From Pyxidicoccus caerfyrddinensis (GTDB lineage Bacteria > Myxococcota > Myxococcia > Myxococcales > Myxococcaceae): 64,000 nucleotides of DNA. Below the pieces are notes generated by a model. That model was not told where the DNA came from and made no database searches. It saw only the letters and a program-made list of their open reading frames with translations. Where the stretch lies: positions 496,001-560,000 of the forward strand of contig NZ_JAAIYA010000005.1 in assembly GCF_010894405.1 (NCBI RefSeq). Reading direction: 5' to 3'. Made by a program: the position numbers and the translations under genes. Numbering within the stretch: the first letter of the stretch is position 1; each line of letters begins with the position of its first letter. Positions 1 through 9,039 of this stretch are shown in pieces.

Positions 1-1883
1 CCCACTCGCCCGTGCCGTACTCCATCTTCACGGCGGACGGCCACTGCCTGCTCATCAACCCCGCCTACCGGAAGATGTTCGGCGCGGAGCCGCCGCCCGA
101 GTACGACCTCTTCCATGACGAGCTGCTAGAGCGGCTCGGGTTCCTCGCGTACATCCGGCGCGCCTTCGCGGGCGAGACGGTGCAGACGCCGGTCTTCTGG
201 TACGACGTGCGGGAGCTGGAGCACGTCCACGTGGAGGTGGCCAATCGCATCGCCATCTCCTGCCACTGCTTCCCGCTGGCACCCAATGGCGGCGAGGCCA
301 CCCACATCGCGATTGCCTACAAGGACGTGACGGCGGAGCTGGCGGCGCGCGAGGCGGAGCAGGCGGAGCGCAACAAGCTGCACCAGCTCTTCACCCAGGC
401 CCCCGTGGCCATCAGCGTCCTGCAAGGCGCCGAGCTGCGCTACGCGTTCGTCAATCCGCTCCAACGGCGGTTGATGGGCGGACGGGAGATGGTGGGCCGC
501 ACGCTGACGGAGGCCATCCCGGATGTGTCGCCCGACGTGCTGTCACTCCACCGCACCGTGCTGGAGTCCGGTGAACGGGCCATCGCCAACGAGCTGCCCC
601 TGGCGGTCGACTACGCGGGCGAGGGCCGCGTGGAGACGAAGTACTGGAACATCATCTACGAGCCGCTCCGGGACGAGCGCGGCCGGGTGGACGGCCTGGT
701 GACGTTCGCCTTCGAGGTGACGGAGCAGGTGCTGGCGCGGCAGGCGGTGGAGAGTCAGCACATGTGGCTGGAGGCGGTGCTCGACCTGATGCCCCTACCG
801 GTGGTGATGGTGGACCCGCGCACCGGGGAGCTCACCTCCTCCAACGCGGCGGCGGACCGGCTGCACGGCCAGTTCGTCTCCAGGGACATGCCCTCGGCGG
901 AGGACTCGGAGGTCTTCCACGTCACGGACCTGAAGGGGCGGCGCCTCGACAGGGAGGAGATGCCCGCCGCGCGCGCGGCCCGGGGCGAGAAGCTGGAGGG
1001 GTTGGAGGTCATCTGGCACACGCAGTCGGGCGAGTTCGTGCTCAGCATCTCCTCGGAGTTGCTGCCCGCCATGCACGGGCACCCCGCCTCGGTGGTGATG
1101 CCCTTGCAGGACATCACCCGCCTGAAGACGGTGGAGCGGCACCTCCAGGAAGCCATCCGCGCGCGCGACGAGTTCCTGTCCGTGGCCAGCCATGAGCTGA
1201 AGACGCCGCTGACGTCGCTGGGGCTGCGGCTGCATGCGCTGTCGCGCGCCATCGACGCGGACCCGGACTCCGCGGTGTCGCGGCGGCACGGTCGCGAGGT
1301 GGCGGCGATGAAGCGGCAGGTGACGCGGCTGGCGGAGCTCATCGACGGCCTGCTGGACGTGTCGCGCATCAGCACCGGACGGCTGCGCATCCACCGCGAG
1401 CCGGTGGACCTGGCGGCGCTGGTGCAGGAGATGGTGGCGCGCTTCGTGCCGGAGGCGGAGCGGTCCGGGAGCGAGCTGGATGTGCGGCCGTCGGCTCCGT
1501 GCGTGGGGAGCTGGGACCGGCTGCGGATGGAGCAGGTGGTGTCCAACCTCCTGTCCAACGCGCTCAAGTACGGCGCGGGCCGGCCCGTGCACGTCCACGT
1601 GGAGGAAGTGGACGGGCGCGCGCGGCTGTGGGTGCGCGACGAGGGCATCGGCATCGACGCGGCGGCGCACGCGCGCATCTTCCAGAAGTTCGAGCGCGCC
1701 GTGTCCGAGCGGCACTACGGCGGCCTGGGCCTGGGGCTGTACGTGGTGCGCACGCTCGTCGAGGCCATGGAGGGCACCATCCGCGTGGAGAGCCAGCCGG
1801 GCGAGGGCGCCACCTTCATCGTGGACCTGCCGCTCCAGCCCGCCGAGGCCCCGGTGCAGGCGCTCCAGTCCGCCGGCTCCTGA
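1..1883 (+). CDS. PAS-domain sensor histidine kinase, 5' end cut by window edge
   Basis: Cytoplasmic-looking sensor kinase that would autophosphorylate and pass phosphate to an unseen response regulator. The frame is open to base 1. The first in-frame start is GTG at 12, but the residues around it already form the core of a PAS fold, so the true start lies upstream. Counting from 12, there are three PAS-like blocks (about 1-115, 117-245, 250-375), then a HisKA domain with phospho-acceptor His394 in a SHELKTPLT H-box. A HATPase domain follows with the N-box NLLSNALKYG, the G1 box DEGIGI and the G2 box GLGLGL. No transmembrane segment is visible in the part present. The ligand cannot be inferred, and no response regulator follows, so it is probably an orphan kinase. 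Confidence 0.9.
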   Translation, partial: HSPVPYSIFTADGHCLLINPAYRKMFGAEPPPEYDLFHDELLERLGFLAYIRRAFAGETVQTPVFWYDVRELEHVHVEVANRIAISCHCFPLAPNGGEATHIAIAYKDVTAELAAREAEQAERNKLHQLFTQAPVAISVLQGAELRYAFVNPLQRRLMGGREMVGRTLTEAIPDVSPDVLSLHRTVLESGERAIANELPLAVDYAGEGRVETKYWNIIYEPLRDERGRVDGLVTFAFEVTEQVLARQAVESQHMWLEAVLDLMPLPVVMVDPRTGELTSSNAAADRLHGQFVSRDMPSAEDSEVFHVTDLKGRRLDREEMPAARAARGEKLEGLEVIWHTQSGEFVLSISSELLPAMHGHPASVVMPLQDITRLKTVERHLQEAIRARDEFLSVASHELKTPLTSLGLRLHALSRAIDADPDSAVSRRHGREVAAMKRQVTRLAELIDGLLDVSRISTGRLRIHREPVDLAALVQEMVARFVPEAERSGSELDVRPSAPCVGSWDRLRMEQVVSNLLSNALKYGAGRPVHVHVEEVDGRARLWVRDEGIGIDAAAHARIFQKFERAVSERHYGGLGLGLYVVRTLVEAMEGTIRVESQPGEGATFIVDLPLQPAEAPVQALQSAGS

Positions 1884-1967
1884 CAGAGCGTCACCGCGAG
1901 AATCCCGTGAAGCCCTCCCGCGCGGCATAAGCTGCCCGCGACGTTTCCCGCTTCACGGAGGTAGACC

Positions 1968-2411
1968 TTGCACGAGTTTCCGCTGCAGCTTCGCTGGGAG
2001 GGCTCCACGGCCTCCGAGTTCTCCCGGGACGCGGTGGCCAGCACCGCGGGCAAGCAGGACATCGCGGTGAGCGCCGCGTCGTCGTACTCCGGCAATGACT
2101 CGCGCTGGAATCCGGAGGACCTGTTCGGCGCCTCGCTGGGCACGTGCCACATGCTCACCTTCCTGGCGCTGGCGAAGAAGGTGCGCCTGGACGTGCGCGG
2201 CTACGAGGACCACGTGACGGTGTCGCTCGACACGGTGGACAAGGTGACGCGCGTGACGAAGGTCCGCCTGGCGCCCACCATTCGCGTCGCGCCGGGGACG
2301 GACGCGGCGAAGGTGCGGGAGATGTTCGAGAAGGCCCACAAGTATTGCTTCATCGGCCAGAGCATCACTTCGGAAGTGCTGATGGAGCCCGTCATCGAAG
2401 AGGTCCGCTGA
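1968..2411 (+). CDS. OsmC family peroxiredoxin-like protein
   Basis: Protein of 147 aa, the usual length for OsmC/Ohr proteins, which reduce organic hydroperoxides through a reactive cysteine pair. The first cysteine lies in the segment GASLGTCHMLTFLALA, which fits the conserved helix of the family. The second cysteine is in HKYCFIGQS near the C-terminus. The start is a TTG at 1968 preceded by GGAGGT with good spacing; no ATG or GTG fits the conserved N-terminus. It stands alone between two unrelated genes on the same strand. OsmC versus Ohr subfamily is not resolved; the YCFI context favours an OsmC/YhfA-like protein. Confidence 0.88.
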   Translation: MHEFPLQLRWEGSTASEFSRDAVASTAGKQDIAVSAASSYSGNDSRWNPEDLFGASLGTCHMLTFLALAKKVRLDVRGYEDHVTVSLDTVDKVTRVTKVRLAPTIRVAPGTDAAKVREMFEKAHKYCFIGQSITSEVLMEPVIEEVR

Positions 2412-2509
2412 AGCGCGGGCCAGCGGCCCCCGGGACTTCCCGCTAACATGCCCGGCTCCAGGGTGCCGCCGCCGGAAGTCCTCGGGTGGCGGTGCGAGAG
2501 GGAGGGGCC

Positions 2510-3397
2510 GTGCGCGCGACAGTGGGAGTCCTCGTGGGACTGTGGGGGCTGACCGCCCTCGCGCAGGCGGGCGGAAGTCTACCGATGCCGCCACCTCCGG
2601 CCGGAGCAGGCGCTTCGGTGGCCGCGCAGGGCGACAAGCCGCGACTGCTGGTGTCCGACCTGGTGGCGCAGGGCGCGGAGGCCAACGACGCGGCGGCGCT
2701 CACGGACGCGGTGGTGCAGACGCTCACGGAGCGCAACCTCTTCCAGGTGCTCTCCCGCCGCGACGTGCAGACGCTGCTGACCACGGAGCGGCAGCGCCAG
2801 CTGCTGGGCGCGTGTGACCAGGACGCGTCCGCGTGTGCCTCGGACCTGGGCGGCGTGCTGGGCGCGCGCTACGTGATGACGGGCTCGCTGTCGAAGCTGG
2901 GCTCCACGTATGAGCTGTCGCTCCAGGTGCTCGACACGGTGAAGAGCCGCACGGTGGGGCGCAGCACGCGGCTGGCGCGCGACGTGGAGACACTGCGGCA
3001 GGTGGTGCCCTGGGCGGTGGCGGAGGCGAGCGGCTCGCCCCTTCCTCCGCCGGCCTCGCGCGTGCTGCCGTACTCGCTGCTGGCGGGAGGCGGCGCGGCG
3101 GTGCTGGGCGGTGGCGTGTACGGCCTCATCGCTTTGTCGAGGCAGAAGGTGCTCAACGACGAGCTGTGCCCCGGTGGTGGCGGGCAGTGCGCGGGACAGA
3201 ACTTGCGCCAGCTGTCGTACTACCAGGAGCAGGACCGCAAGCTGGGCCGCGACAAGACGGTGGCGGTGGGGGCGATGGCCGCGGGCGCGCTGCTGGTGGG
3301 CGCGGGGCTGTGGCTGATGCCACCGCCCGAGGGTGGACCGCGCGTGGCGCTGGTGCCCTCCACGAATGGGTTCGCGGTGGCGGGGGTGCTGCCATGA
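2510..3397 (+). CDS. Exported protein with CsgG/TolB-N-like domain and two C-terminal membrane segments
   Basis: A 295-aa protein. The frame extends up to a GTG at 2486, but the GTG at 2510 has a GAGAGGGAGG site 5 bases upstream and places a classical signal peptide (ending around LAQAGG) at the N-terminus. Residues of about 45-175 (from LLVSDL through TERNLFQVLSRRDV to YVMTGSLSKL) resemble the periplasmic alpha/beta fold shared by CsgG, LpoB and TolB-N-type proteins of myxobacteria. Two hydrophobic segments follow, near VLPYSLLAGGGAAVLGGG and TVAVGAMAAGALLVGAGLW. The stop codon overlaps the start of the next gene, so the two are translationally coupled. Function is not known; an envelope role is inferred. 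Confidence 0.7.
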   Translation: MRATVGVLVGLWGLTALAQAGGSLPMPPPPAGAGASVAAQGDKPRLLVSDLVAQGAEANDAAALTDAVVQTLTERNLFQVLSRRDVQTLLTTERQRQLLGACDQDASACASDLGGVLGARYVMTGSLSKLGSTYELSLQVLDTVKSRTVGRSTRLARDVETLRQVVPWAVAEASGSPLPPPASRVLPYSLLAGGGAAVLGGGVYGLIALSRQKVLNDELCPGGGGQCAGQNLRQLSYYQEQDRKLGRDKTVAVGAMAAGALLVGAGLWLMPPPEGGPRVALVPSTNGFAVAGVLP

Positions 3398-5847
3398 GCG
3401 CGCGCACGAGCCTGCTGGGCATCATCGCCGTCGTGGGCGCGCTCACCGTGACGGGGGCGTGCTCGGGTGGGCTGAAGGTGGAGGAGGGCAATTCCTTCCC
3501 GTGTGACTACGCGCAGGCGGAGGAAGTGCGAGACACCGCGTGCGCATCCGGCTGGCGCTGCGGCATCGACAGCCGCTGCCACGAGGACGTGCCGGAAGCG
3601 GCCGCGATGGGCCCCGTGCCCGATACGTCCGTCTCCACGTTGCTCTACCCGAAGCTGCTCACCGGCGAGGCCCGGTTCGTGGCCTCGGACCCGCGCGAGG
3701 GCCGCATCCTCGTGGGTCAGGGCAACGACACCGTCCTCTCCACCAACGGCTTTTCCGCGCGCCTGGTGGGAGCCCTCCCGGTGGAGCGTGCCGCCTTCGC
3801 GGGGGGGCGGGTGGCGCTCCACACTGTGTCGGTGGGGCTCGAGGGCCAGCGGAGCGAGTCACTCCTGCTGGGCACGCTGGAGTCCGGGGCCGGAGGGCTC
3901 ACCACGACGAATGAAGTGCAGCCCCCGGTGAAGGACACCCGGGCGCTGCGCGCCGCGACGCTGCCGGACGGGGGCTCCAGCCTGCTGGTGCTGCGCACGG
4001 GAGGACTGGCCGGCGAGGTGGACGTCGCCACCGGCACGTACACGGACTTCCCTGGCGGCTTCGGCGTGCAGACGGACGGCGGCGTGTGCGTGCCGGGAAG
4101 CGTGCTGCCCGGCTGCCCCGGGAGCGCCACGGTGCTGCCCATCCTGGACGCAAGGCCCGTCCCCGTCAGTGACCTGACCCTCAACCGGAGCAGCCCGGAC
4201 GGGGACGTGCTGGTGCCGGTGACGGTGACGCGCGACTTCTTCTTCTGGCGCAAGCCGGGGAGCACGCCCGGCGGTGACACGTGGCAGGTGCTCAACCCGG
4301 ACGACCCGGTGTCGAGCGAGGGCCTGGCAGTCCCTGGCACGCCGCTCCTGCGCCACGGCGAGGGCGTCAGCGTGTGGGGCCTGCGCCGCTACGTGCGCGA
4401 CTCCGCCAGCAGCGGCGCGAAGACAGTCGACGTGCTCAGCACCTGGACGCTGCGGCGCACGTCGCAGGGACCGCGCATGGAGCGCGCCTGGGACGACTGC
4501 GCGCCGTGCGCCAACGGCCACCTCGTCACCTTCACCCCCGTGTCGGACGGAGCGGTGGGCGTGGAGGTGCTGTGCGAGTCGGAGCTGGGCCCACGCGCCC
4601 TCTTCCGCGTGGTGGGCGCGTCGGTGACGTCTCCCGCGAACACCTGCCTGCGCCAGCCGCTGGACGCGCCGATGGACCTCTCTGAAATCGCCACCACCCT
4701 CGACGGCGAGAAGCGGCGCGTGACGCCAGGCGCGGTGGACGACTCGCTCGGGGCGGGGCTGGCCATGGGAGGCATGCACGGGCAGCTCTGGAAGGGCCGC
4801 TCGCTGAGCACCCTGCGCCCCGTCTTCCTGGACCGCGCGCCCCTGGAGGTGGGCATCCTGACAGTGCCCGTCCTGGGCGACACCCTCGTCGCGCTCACCC
4901 CGGACTTCCTCGCGCTGCGCTTCAACCAGAGCGTCGGCGAGCCGGAGGGGCTGACGGCGGTGGACCGCCGGCAGGGAGAGGGCGCCTCCGCGGAGCAGGC
5001 CCGGCTGGCGGCGCTGGTGCGCGGGGCCCAGGGCTGGGTGGTGCTGGAGTCGGGCCAGCTCGTGAAGGTCAGCCCGAAGGACGCGTCGCTCGGCAACAGC
5101 TACGGGCCGCAGCTTCTGGCACCCAATGGCGCGCCGGCCTCTGGGCCGTTCCTGGGGCAGGGCGTCCCCGCCTCCGGGACACTGGGGGCGTCGCTGGTGC
5201 TGACCGCGAACGACCAGCTCTACGTGCTGGACAGCGCGAAGCTGGAGGCCGAGCCGGGCGCGCAGCCGGGCCTGCTGCCCCGCCTCACGCCGGACCCGGG
5301 CTTCCCCATCCGCTCGCTGGCGCGCGACAGGACGGTGAGCGCGGCCAGTACCACCGGGCCCAGGGTGCGCGGCTGGCTGTCCACCGGGCGCAGCCTCTTC
5401 GAGTACCTGCAGTCCGCCGAAGGCCAGTGGAGCGTCACCCCGCTGCCGTTGGGCGACGGCGAGCCGGTGGAGGTGTGGGGACGCCAGGCGGGGACGGCCA
5501 CCACCTACGGGCGCGTGGGCCTGCGCGACGGCCAGGTGCTGCGGCTGCCCTCGGGCGTTCCCCTGACGCAGCCGCTGCCCGAGCAGGACCTCGCGGTGGA
5601 CTACGCGTCGCTCGATGGCTGGCCGATGGCCCTGGGCGAGAAGCACGTCTACCGCACGCTGAAAACCACGCGCGCCGACGGCCAGGAGGGGCTCCTGGGC
5701 TGGGGGCAGCTGGTGCTGCCCCCGGGCCTGCGGGAAGACGACCTGAAGGGCGCGCGCATCGAGGTGGTGACCGAGGCGGGCACGCAAGCCCTCCTCCTCT
5801 TCACCCGGACGGGCTTCGTCTACCGGCTCGCGACGGAGGCGAGATAG
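3394..5847 (+). CDS. Large hypothetical lipoprotein
   Basis: A 817-aa protein. The start ATG at 3394 overlaps the preceding stop by 4 bases (ATGA); upstream extensions of the frame are spurious. The N-terminus has a lipoprotein signal with lipobox VTGAC, then a Cys-rich stretch (PCDYAQAEEV...CASGWRCGIDSRC) like the EGF-style knots common in myxobacterial lipoproteins. The rest is rich in beta-strand patterns and Gly/Leu/Val, suggesting a repetitive beta-propeller-like body without a recognisable enzyme motif. It is co-expressed with the CsgG/TolB-N-like gene before it. Probably outer-membrane anchored. Function unknown. Confidence 0.75.
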   Translation: MSARTSLLGIIAVVGALTVTGACSGGLKVEEGNSFPCDYAQAEEVRDTACASGWRCGIDSRCHEDVPEAAAMGPVPDTSVSTLLYPKLLTGEARFVASDPREGRILVGQGNDTVLSTNGFSARLVGALPVERAAFAGGRVALHTVSVGLEGQRSESLLLGTLESGAGGLTTTNEVQPPVKDTRALRAATLPDGGSSLLVLRTGGLAGEVDVATGTYTDFPGGFGVQTDGGVCVPGSVLPGCPGSATVLPILDARPVPVSDLTLNRSSPDGDVLVPVTVTRDFFFWRKPGSTPGGDTWQVLNPDDPVSSEGLAVPGTPLLRHGEGVSVWGLRRYVRDSASSGAKTVDVLSTWTLRRTSQGPRMERAWDDCAPCANGHLVTFTPVSDGAVGVEVLCESELGPRALFRVVGASVTSPANTCLRQPLDAPMDLSEIATTLDGEKRRVTPGAVDDSLGAGLAMGGMHGQLWKGRSLSTLRPVFLDRAPLEVGILTVPVLGDTLVALTPDFLALRFNQSVGEPEGLTAVDRRQGEGASAEQARLAALVRGAQGWVVLESGQLVKVSPKDASLGNSYGPQLLAPNGAPASGPFLGQGVPASGTLGASLVLTANDQLYVLDSAKLEAEPGAQPGLLPRLTPDPGFPIRSLARDRTVSAASTTGPRVRGWLSTGRSLFEYLQSAEGQWSVTPLPLGDGEPVEVWGRQAGTATTYGRVGLRDGQVLRLPSGVPLTQPLPEQDLAVDYASLDGWPMALGEKHVYRTLKTTRADGQEGLLGWGQLVLPPGLREDDLKGARIEVVTEAGTQALLLFTRTGFVYRLATEAR

Positions 5848-5887
5848 GTCCCCGCCGGGGCGCGCGGGAGGTTATACGGAGGAGGCC

Positions 5888-7027
5888 GTGCGCCTCCTTG
5901 CGCTCCAAGTCCAGGACTTCCGAAACCTCCCCCAGGTCCAGCTCTCGCCCAGCCCCCACGCCACGATTGCGGTGGGGCAGAACGGGCAGGGCAAGACGAA
6001 CCTGCTGGAGGCGCTCTACTTCCTGGCCACCCTGAAGCCGCTGCGCGCGGGCCGCCTGTCGGAATTGGTGCGCTGGGGCTCGCAGGGCGCGCGCGTGACG
6101 GGCCGCTTCCTCCTCAAGGGAGCGGAGCGTGAAATCTCCGTCGAGGTGGGCGGCGGCACGCGCCAGGCCTTCGTGGACGGGAAGAAGGCGTCCAGCCTGG
6201 AGGAGTACTTCGGCGGCGTCTCCGTGGTGGCCTTCACCCCGGACGACCTCGAGGTCGTGAAGGGCGGCCCGGACGCGCGCCGCGCCTTCCTGGACCGCGC
6301 GGTGTTCAACCGCTTCCCGGCCTTCCTCCGCGAGAGCCGCGAGTACGCGCGCGCGCTGAAGAACCGCAACCGCCTCTTGCGCGATGGCCACTCCGTGGAG
6401 GCCGCCTACCTGGAGGCCTACGACGAGACGCTGGCCAAGGCCGGCGCGCGCATCTACGCGCGGCGGCGGGCACTGATGGCGGAGCTGGCGCCGCGCGCGC
6501 AGGCGACCTTCGCTTCCATCGGCCGCACGGTGGACCCGGCCATGTACGGCTACCACCCCGCGCACCTGGGCGGCGACTTCCCCACGGCGGACGAGGCCGC
6601 CCTCGCGGTGGCGCTGCGCGAGTCGCTCAACGAGCGCCTCCGCCGTGATTTGGACCGGGGCTTCACGTCGGTGGGGCCGCACTCGGACGACGTGTCGGTG
6701 ACGTTGGGCGGGCGCAGCGCGCGGGCGTACGCGAGCCAGGGGCAGCAGCGGGCGCTGGTGCTCGGCTGGAAGATCGCCGAAATCGAGAACCTGGAGGCCG
6801 CGATGGGCTTCCTGCCGCTGCTGCTGCTGGACGACGTGTCGAGCGAGCTGGACCCGGAGCGCAACGCGTACCTGATGAACTACCTGGCGAAGAGCGGCGC
6901 GCAGGTGTTCCTCACCACCACGGACGGCTCGCTGGTGCGCGCCGCCGCGGCGGAGGACACGCTCTGGCTCTCCGTCCACGGGGGGCAGGTGGCGGTGCGC
7001 GACACCGCCGAGCCTCCCGCCGGCTGA
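5888..7027 (+). CDS. recF: DNA replication and repair protein RecF
   Basis: A 379-aa protein, normal for RecF. RecF is an ATPase that binds gapped DNA and helps load RecA through RecOR. Visible motifs are N-terminal MRLLALQVQDFRNL, the Walker A GQNGQGKTN near residue 37, RecF-typical AFTPDDLEVVKGGPDARRAFLD, the ABC-type signature region ASQGQQRALVL and Walker B LLLLDDVSSELD followed by a D-loop. The GTG start at 5888 has GGAGGCC just upstream. In many bacteria recF sits beside dnaN and gyrB; here gyrB is about 24 kb away and dnaA/dnaN are absent from the window. Confidence 0.97.
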   Translation: MRLLALQVQDFRNLPQVQLSPSPHATIAVGQNGQGKTNLLEALYFLATLKPLRAGRLSELVRWGSQGARVTGRFLLKGAEREISVEVGGGTRQAFVDGKKASSLEEYFGGVSVVAFTPDDLEVVKGGPDARRAFLDRAVFNRFPAFLRESREYARALKNRNRLLRDGHSVEAAYLEAYDETLAKAGARIYARRRALMAELAPRAQATFASIGRTVDPAMYGYHPAHLGGDFPTADEAALAVALRESLNERLRRDLDRGFTSVGPHSDDVSVTLGGRSARAYASQGQQRALVLGWKIAEIENLEAAMGFLPLLLLDDVSSELDPERNAYLMNYLAKSGAQVFLTTTDGSLVRAAAAEDTLWLSVHGGQVAVRDTAEPPAG

Positions 7028-7031
7028 AGCC

Positions 7032-7424
7032 TCACGGCGTCACGCGCCGCCGCTGCCAGGGCCAGTGCATGTGGAAGCGTCGCGCCTGGGCGTGGGCCTT
7101 GGCCTCCTCGGGCCCCACGTGCTCGAAGTAGGGGAAGCGGAACTCCGCCCACAGCACGCCGTAGGCCACGGCGAAGAGGAACGCGCCCAACGCCAGCCAC
7201 CAGGGCACCCCCGTGGCCATGGCCACGCCGCTCAGCACGAGCAGCACCACGGACATGCCCAGCGACACCTCGCGAAGCCGCTTCGACTCGCTGAAGGCCA
7301 GGCCCATGGACACCAGCGAGAGGGCGAGCATCACCCACGCCATCCAGTACGACGTGCGTGCGTACAGGTTGGCGATTCCGAGGAGGAAGAGACCAAAGCC
7401 GAATACCGCGAGTCCGCCATCCAT
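7032..7424 (-). CDS. Small four-helix membrane protein
   Basis: A 130-aa protein with four predicted membrane segments (around residues 4-22, 27-43, 53-72 and 75-92) and a charged, His/Arg-rich cytoplasmic tail (HMHWPWQRRR). It converges on recF with only 4 bases between stops. The AGGAGG-like site (GGAGGACAC on the coding strand) supports the ATG at 7424. No enzymatic motif is seen. The family is not recognised and no function is proposed. Confidence 0.7.
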   Translation of the reverse strand: MDGGLAVFGFGLFLLGIANLYARTSYWMAWVMLALSLVSMGLAFSESKRLREVSLGMSVVLLVLSGVAMATGVPWWLALGAFLFAVAYGVLWAEFRFPYFEHVGPEEAKAHAQARRFHMHWPWQRRRVTP

Positions 7425-7732
7425 CGTGTCCTCCTTGCCCGGAGCATTCCTCCAGGAGGGAGAGGGCGGGAGACGGTTCGTCTCCTCGCACGCCTCCGCA
7501 TTCTCATTCCGGGTCCTGGAGGGAAGATGCGAACCGCCATGGACGTGGGGGACTCCCCGGGGACGGCCGGACGTCGCGACCGACCGGGGGCCTGGCGGAC
7601 GGCGCGAGCGCGGGAATGGGAACGAGGTGTGACAGTGGACGTTTCGTCACGCGGAAAACCTTGCAGGCAGGCCCTCGCTGACGCATGACTCATCGCGCAC
7701 AGGGCCGGGAGCTCGTCACGAAGAACGGTGCC
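7425..7732. other. Divergent intergenic region, no gene recognised
   Basis: About 308 bases between the divergent membrane-protein gene and the lipoprotein gene. Short ORFs here have poor codon bias and no ribosome site. It holds a small inverted repeat GGAGAC-ggttc-GTCTCC near 7472. No clear sigma-70 or sigma-54 promoter could be picked by eye, although promoters for both flanking genes are expected here. Confidence 0.5.
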
Positions 7733-8230
7733 ATGCGGTGGATGTTGCTACTCATGCTGGTCGCGCCCCTGGCGGGCTGCCACCGCGTGAGCTTCGAGGA
7801 CTCGGTCCTCACCAAGCCCGCCGTGCGCTACCGCGTGGGCAAGCTGCCGGACGCGTGGCACCGCGTGTGGCTGGAGGGCAACGACCTGGCCTTCGCCGAG
7901 GAGGACACCGGCCGCGCGCTCTCCGTCAACGCCACCTGCGAGGGGCATGACGACCCGCCCCTGCCGGTGCTCACCCGCCACCTGCTCGCGGGCTTCACGG
8001 AGCGGCAGGAGGTGTCCTCGAAGCTCGTCCCCATGGCGGAGCGCGAGGCCCTGCGCAGCCGCTACCTCGCGAAGCTGGATGGGGTACCGGTGCAATTGGA
8101 GCTGGTGGTGCTGAAGAAGGACAACTGCGTGTTCGACTTCTCCTACGTGTCGCCACCGGGACAGGCGGAGGAGCGAATGGCGGACTTCGAGACGCTGATG
8201 GCCGGCTTCGAGTCGGAGCGCCCGAAATGA
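7733..8230 (+). CDS. Lipoprotein upstream of the Mla transporter genes
   Basis: A 165-aa protein. The frame runs back to 7685, but starting at the ATG at 7733 gives a compact lipoprotein signal MRWMLLLMLVAPLAGC with lipobox LAGC at Cys16. The mature part has no recognisable catalytic motif. Its TGA overlaps the ATG of the MlaE-type permease (ATGA), so it is the first gene of the transporter operon. Its position suggests an outer-membrane or periplasmic accessory of the lipid-transport system, but this is inference from context only. Confidence 0.75.
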   Translation: MRWMLLLMLVAPLAGCHRVSFEDSVLTKPAVRYRVGKLPDAWHRVWLEGNDLAFAEEDTGRALSVNATCEGHDDPPLPVLTRHLLAGFTERQEVSSKLVPMAEREALRSRYLAKLDGVPVQLELVVLKKDNCVFDFSYVSPPGQAEERMADFETLMAGFESERPK

Positions 8231-9033
8231 CGCCCGAGGTGGAGGCCGGCGTCGCGGCACCGCCGGAGGAGCAGGGCGTCGTCGCGCGCGCGAAGGTGCG
8301 CCTGGAGTCGCTGGGCTCGCTGGCGCGGATGACGGGCCAGGTCTTCAGCCGCGCGGTGCGCCCGCCGTACGACTGGGGCACGCTCATCTACCACACCGAG
8401 TCGCTCGGGGTGCGCTCGCTGCCGATTGCGCTGCTCACGGCGACGTTCGCCGGGCTCGTCATCTCATTGCAATTCGGTTACTTCCTGGGGCGCTTCGGCG
8501 TGCAGTACACGGTGGGGCGCGTGGTGGTGCTCACGCTGTTCCGCGAGCTGGCGCCGGTGCTCACCGCGCTCACGGTGGGCGCGCGCATCGGCAGCGGCAT
8601 GGCGGCGGAGCTGGGCGCGATGACGGTGACGGAGCAGGTGGACGCCATCCGCGCGCTGGGCGCGGACCCGCTGCGCAAGCTGGTGGTGCCGCGCGTGCTG
8701 GCGTGCCTGCTGGTGATGCCGGTGCTCACCGTGTTCGCGGACGTCGTCGGCCTCGTGGGCGGCGCGCTGGTGGTGAAGCTGCAGTACGCGCTGCCGCTCG
8801 ACTTGTTCTTCCAGGGAGCGCTGGACGCGGTGCTGCTGGAGGACTTCGTCTCCGGCGTGTTCAAGGGCGCGGTGTTCGGCGTCATCATCGGGCTGGTGGG
8901 CTGCTTCAAGGGGCTCACCGTGGAGGGCGGCACGGAGGGTGTGGGCCGCGCCACCACGCAGACGGTGGCGGTGACGTCCGTCGCGGTGTGCCTGGCGGAC
9001 TTCTTCATCACCAAGCTGACGCTGTACCTGTGA
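8227..9033 (+). CDS. mlaE: MlaE-type ABC transporter permease
   Basis: A 268-aa inner-membrane permease, the usual MlaE size, which moves phospholipid between inner membrane and periplasm together with MlaF and MlaD. Family traits are the hydrophobic core with repeated Gly-rich segments, the conserved stretch RELAPVLTALTVGARIGSGMAAELGAM, and EQVDAIRALGADPLRKLVVPRVLA, which forms the coupling region with the ATPase. The ATG overlaps the stop of the preceding lipoprotein gene. mlaF starts 6 bases downstream. Confidence 0.95.
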   Translation: MTPEVEAGVAAPPEEQGVVARAKVRLESLGSLARMTGQVFSRAVRPPYDWGTLIYHTESLGVRSLPIALLTATFAGLVISLQFGYFLGRFGVQYTVGRVVVLTLFRELAPVLTALTVGARIGSGMAAELGAMTVTEQVDAIRALGADPLRKLVVPRVLACLLVMPVLTVFADVVGLVGGALVVKLQYALPLDLFFQGALDAVLLEDFVSGVFKGAVFGVIIGLVGCFKGLTVEGGTEGVGRATTQTVAVTSVAVCLADFFITKLTLYL

Positions 9034-9039
9034 GGCCCC

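Noticed and set aside
3166..3393. Extension of the large lipoprotein upstream of 3394
   Set aside because: It overlaps the preceding gene in another frame, and the lipobox signal begins at 3394.
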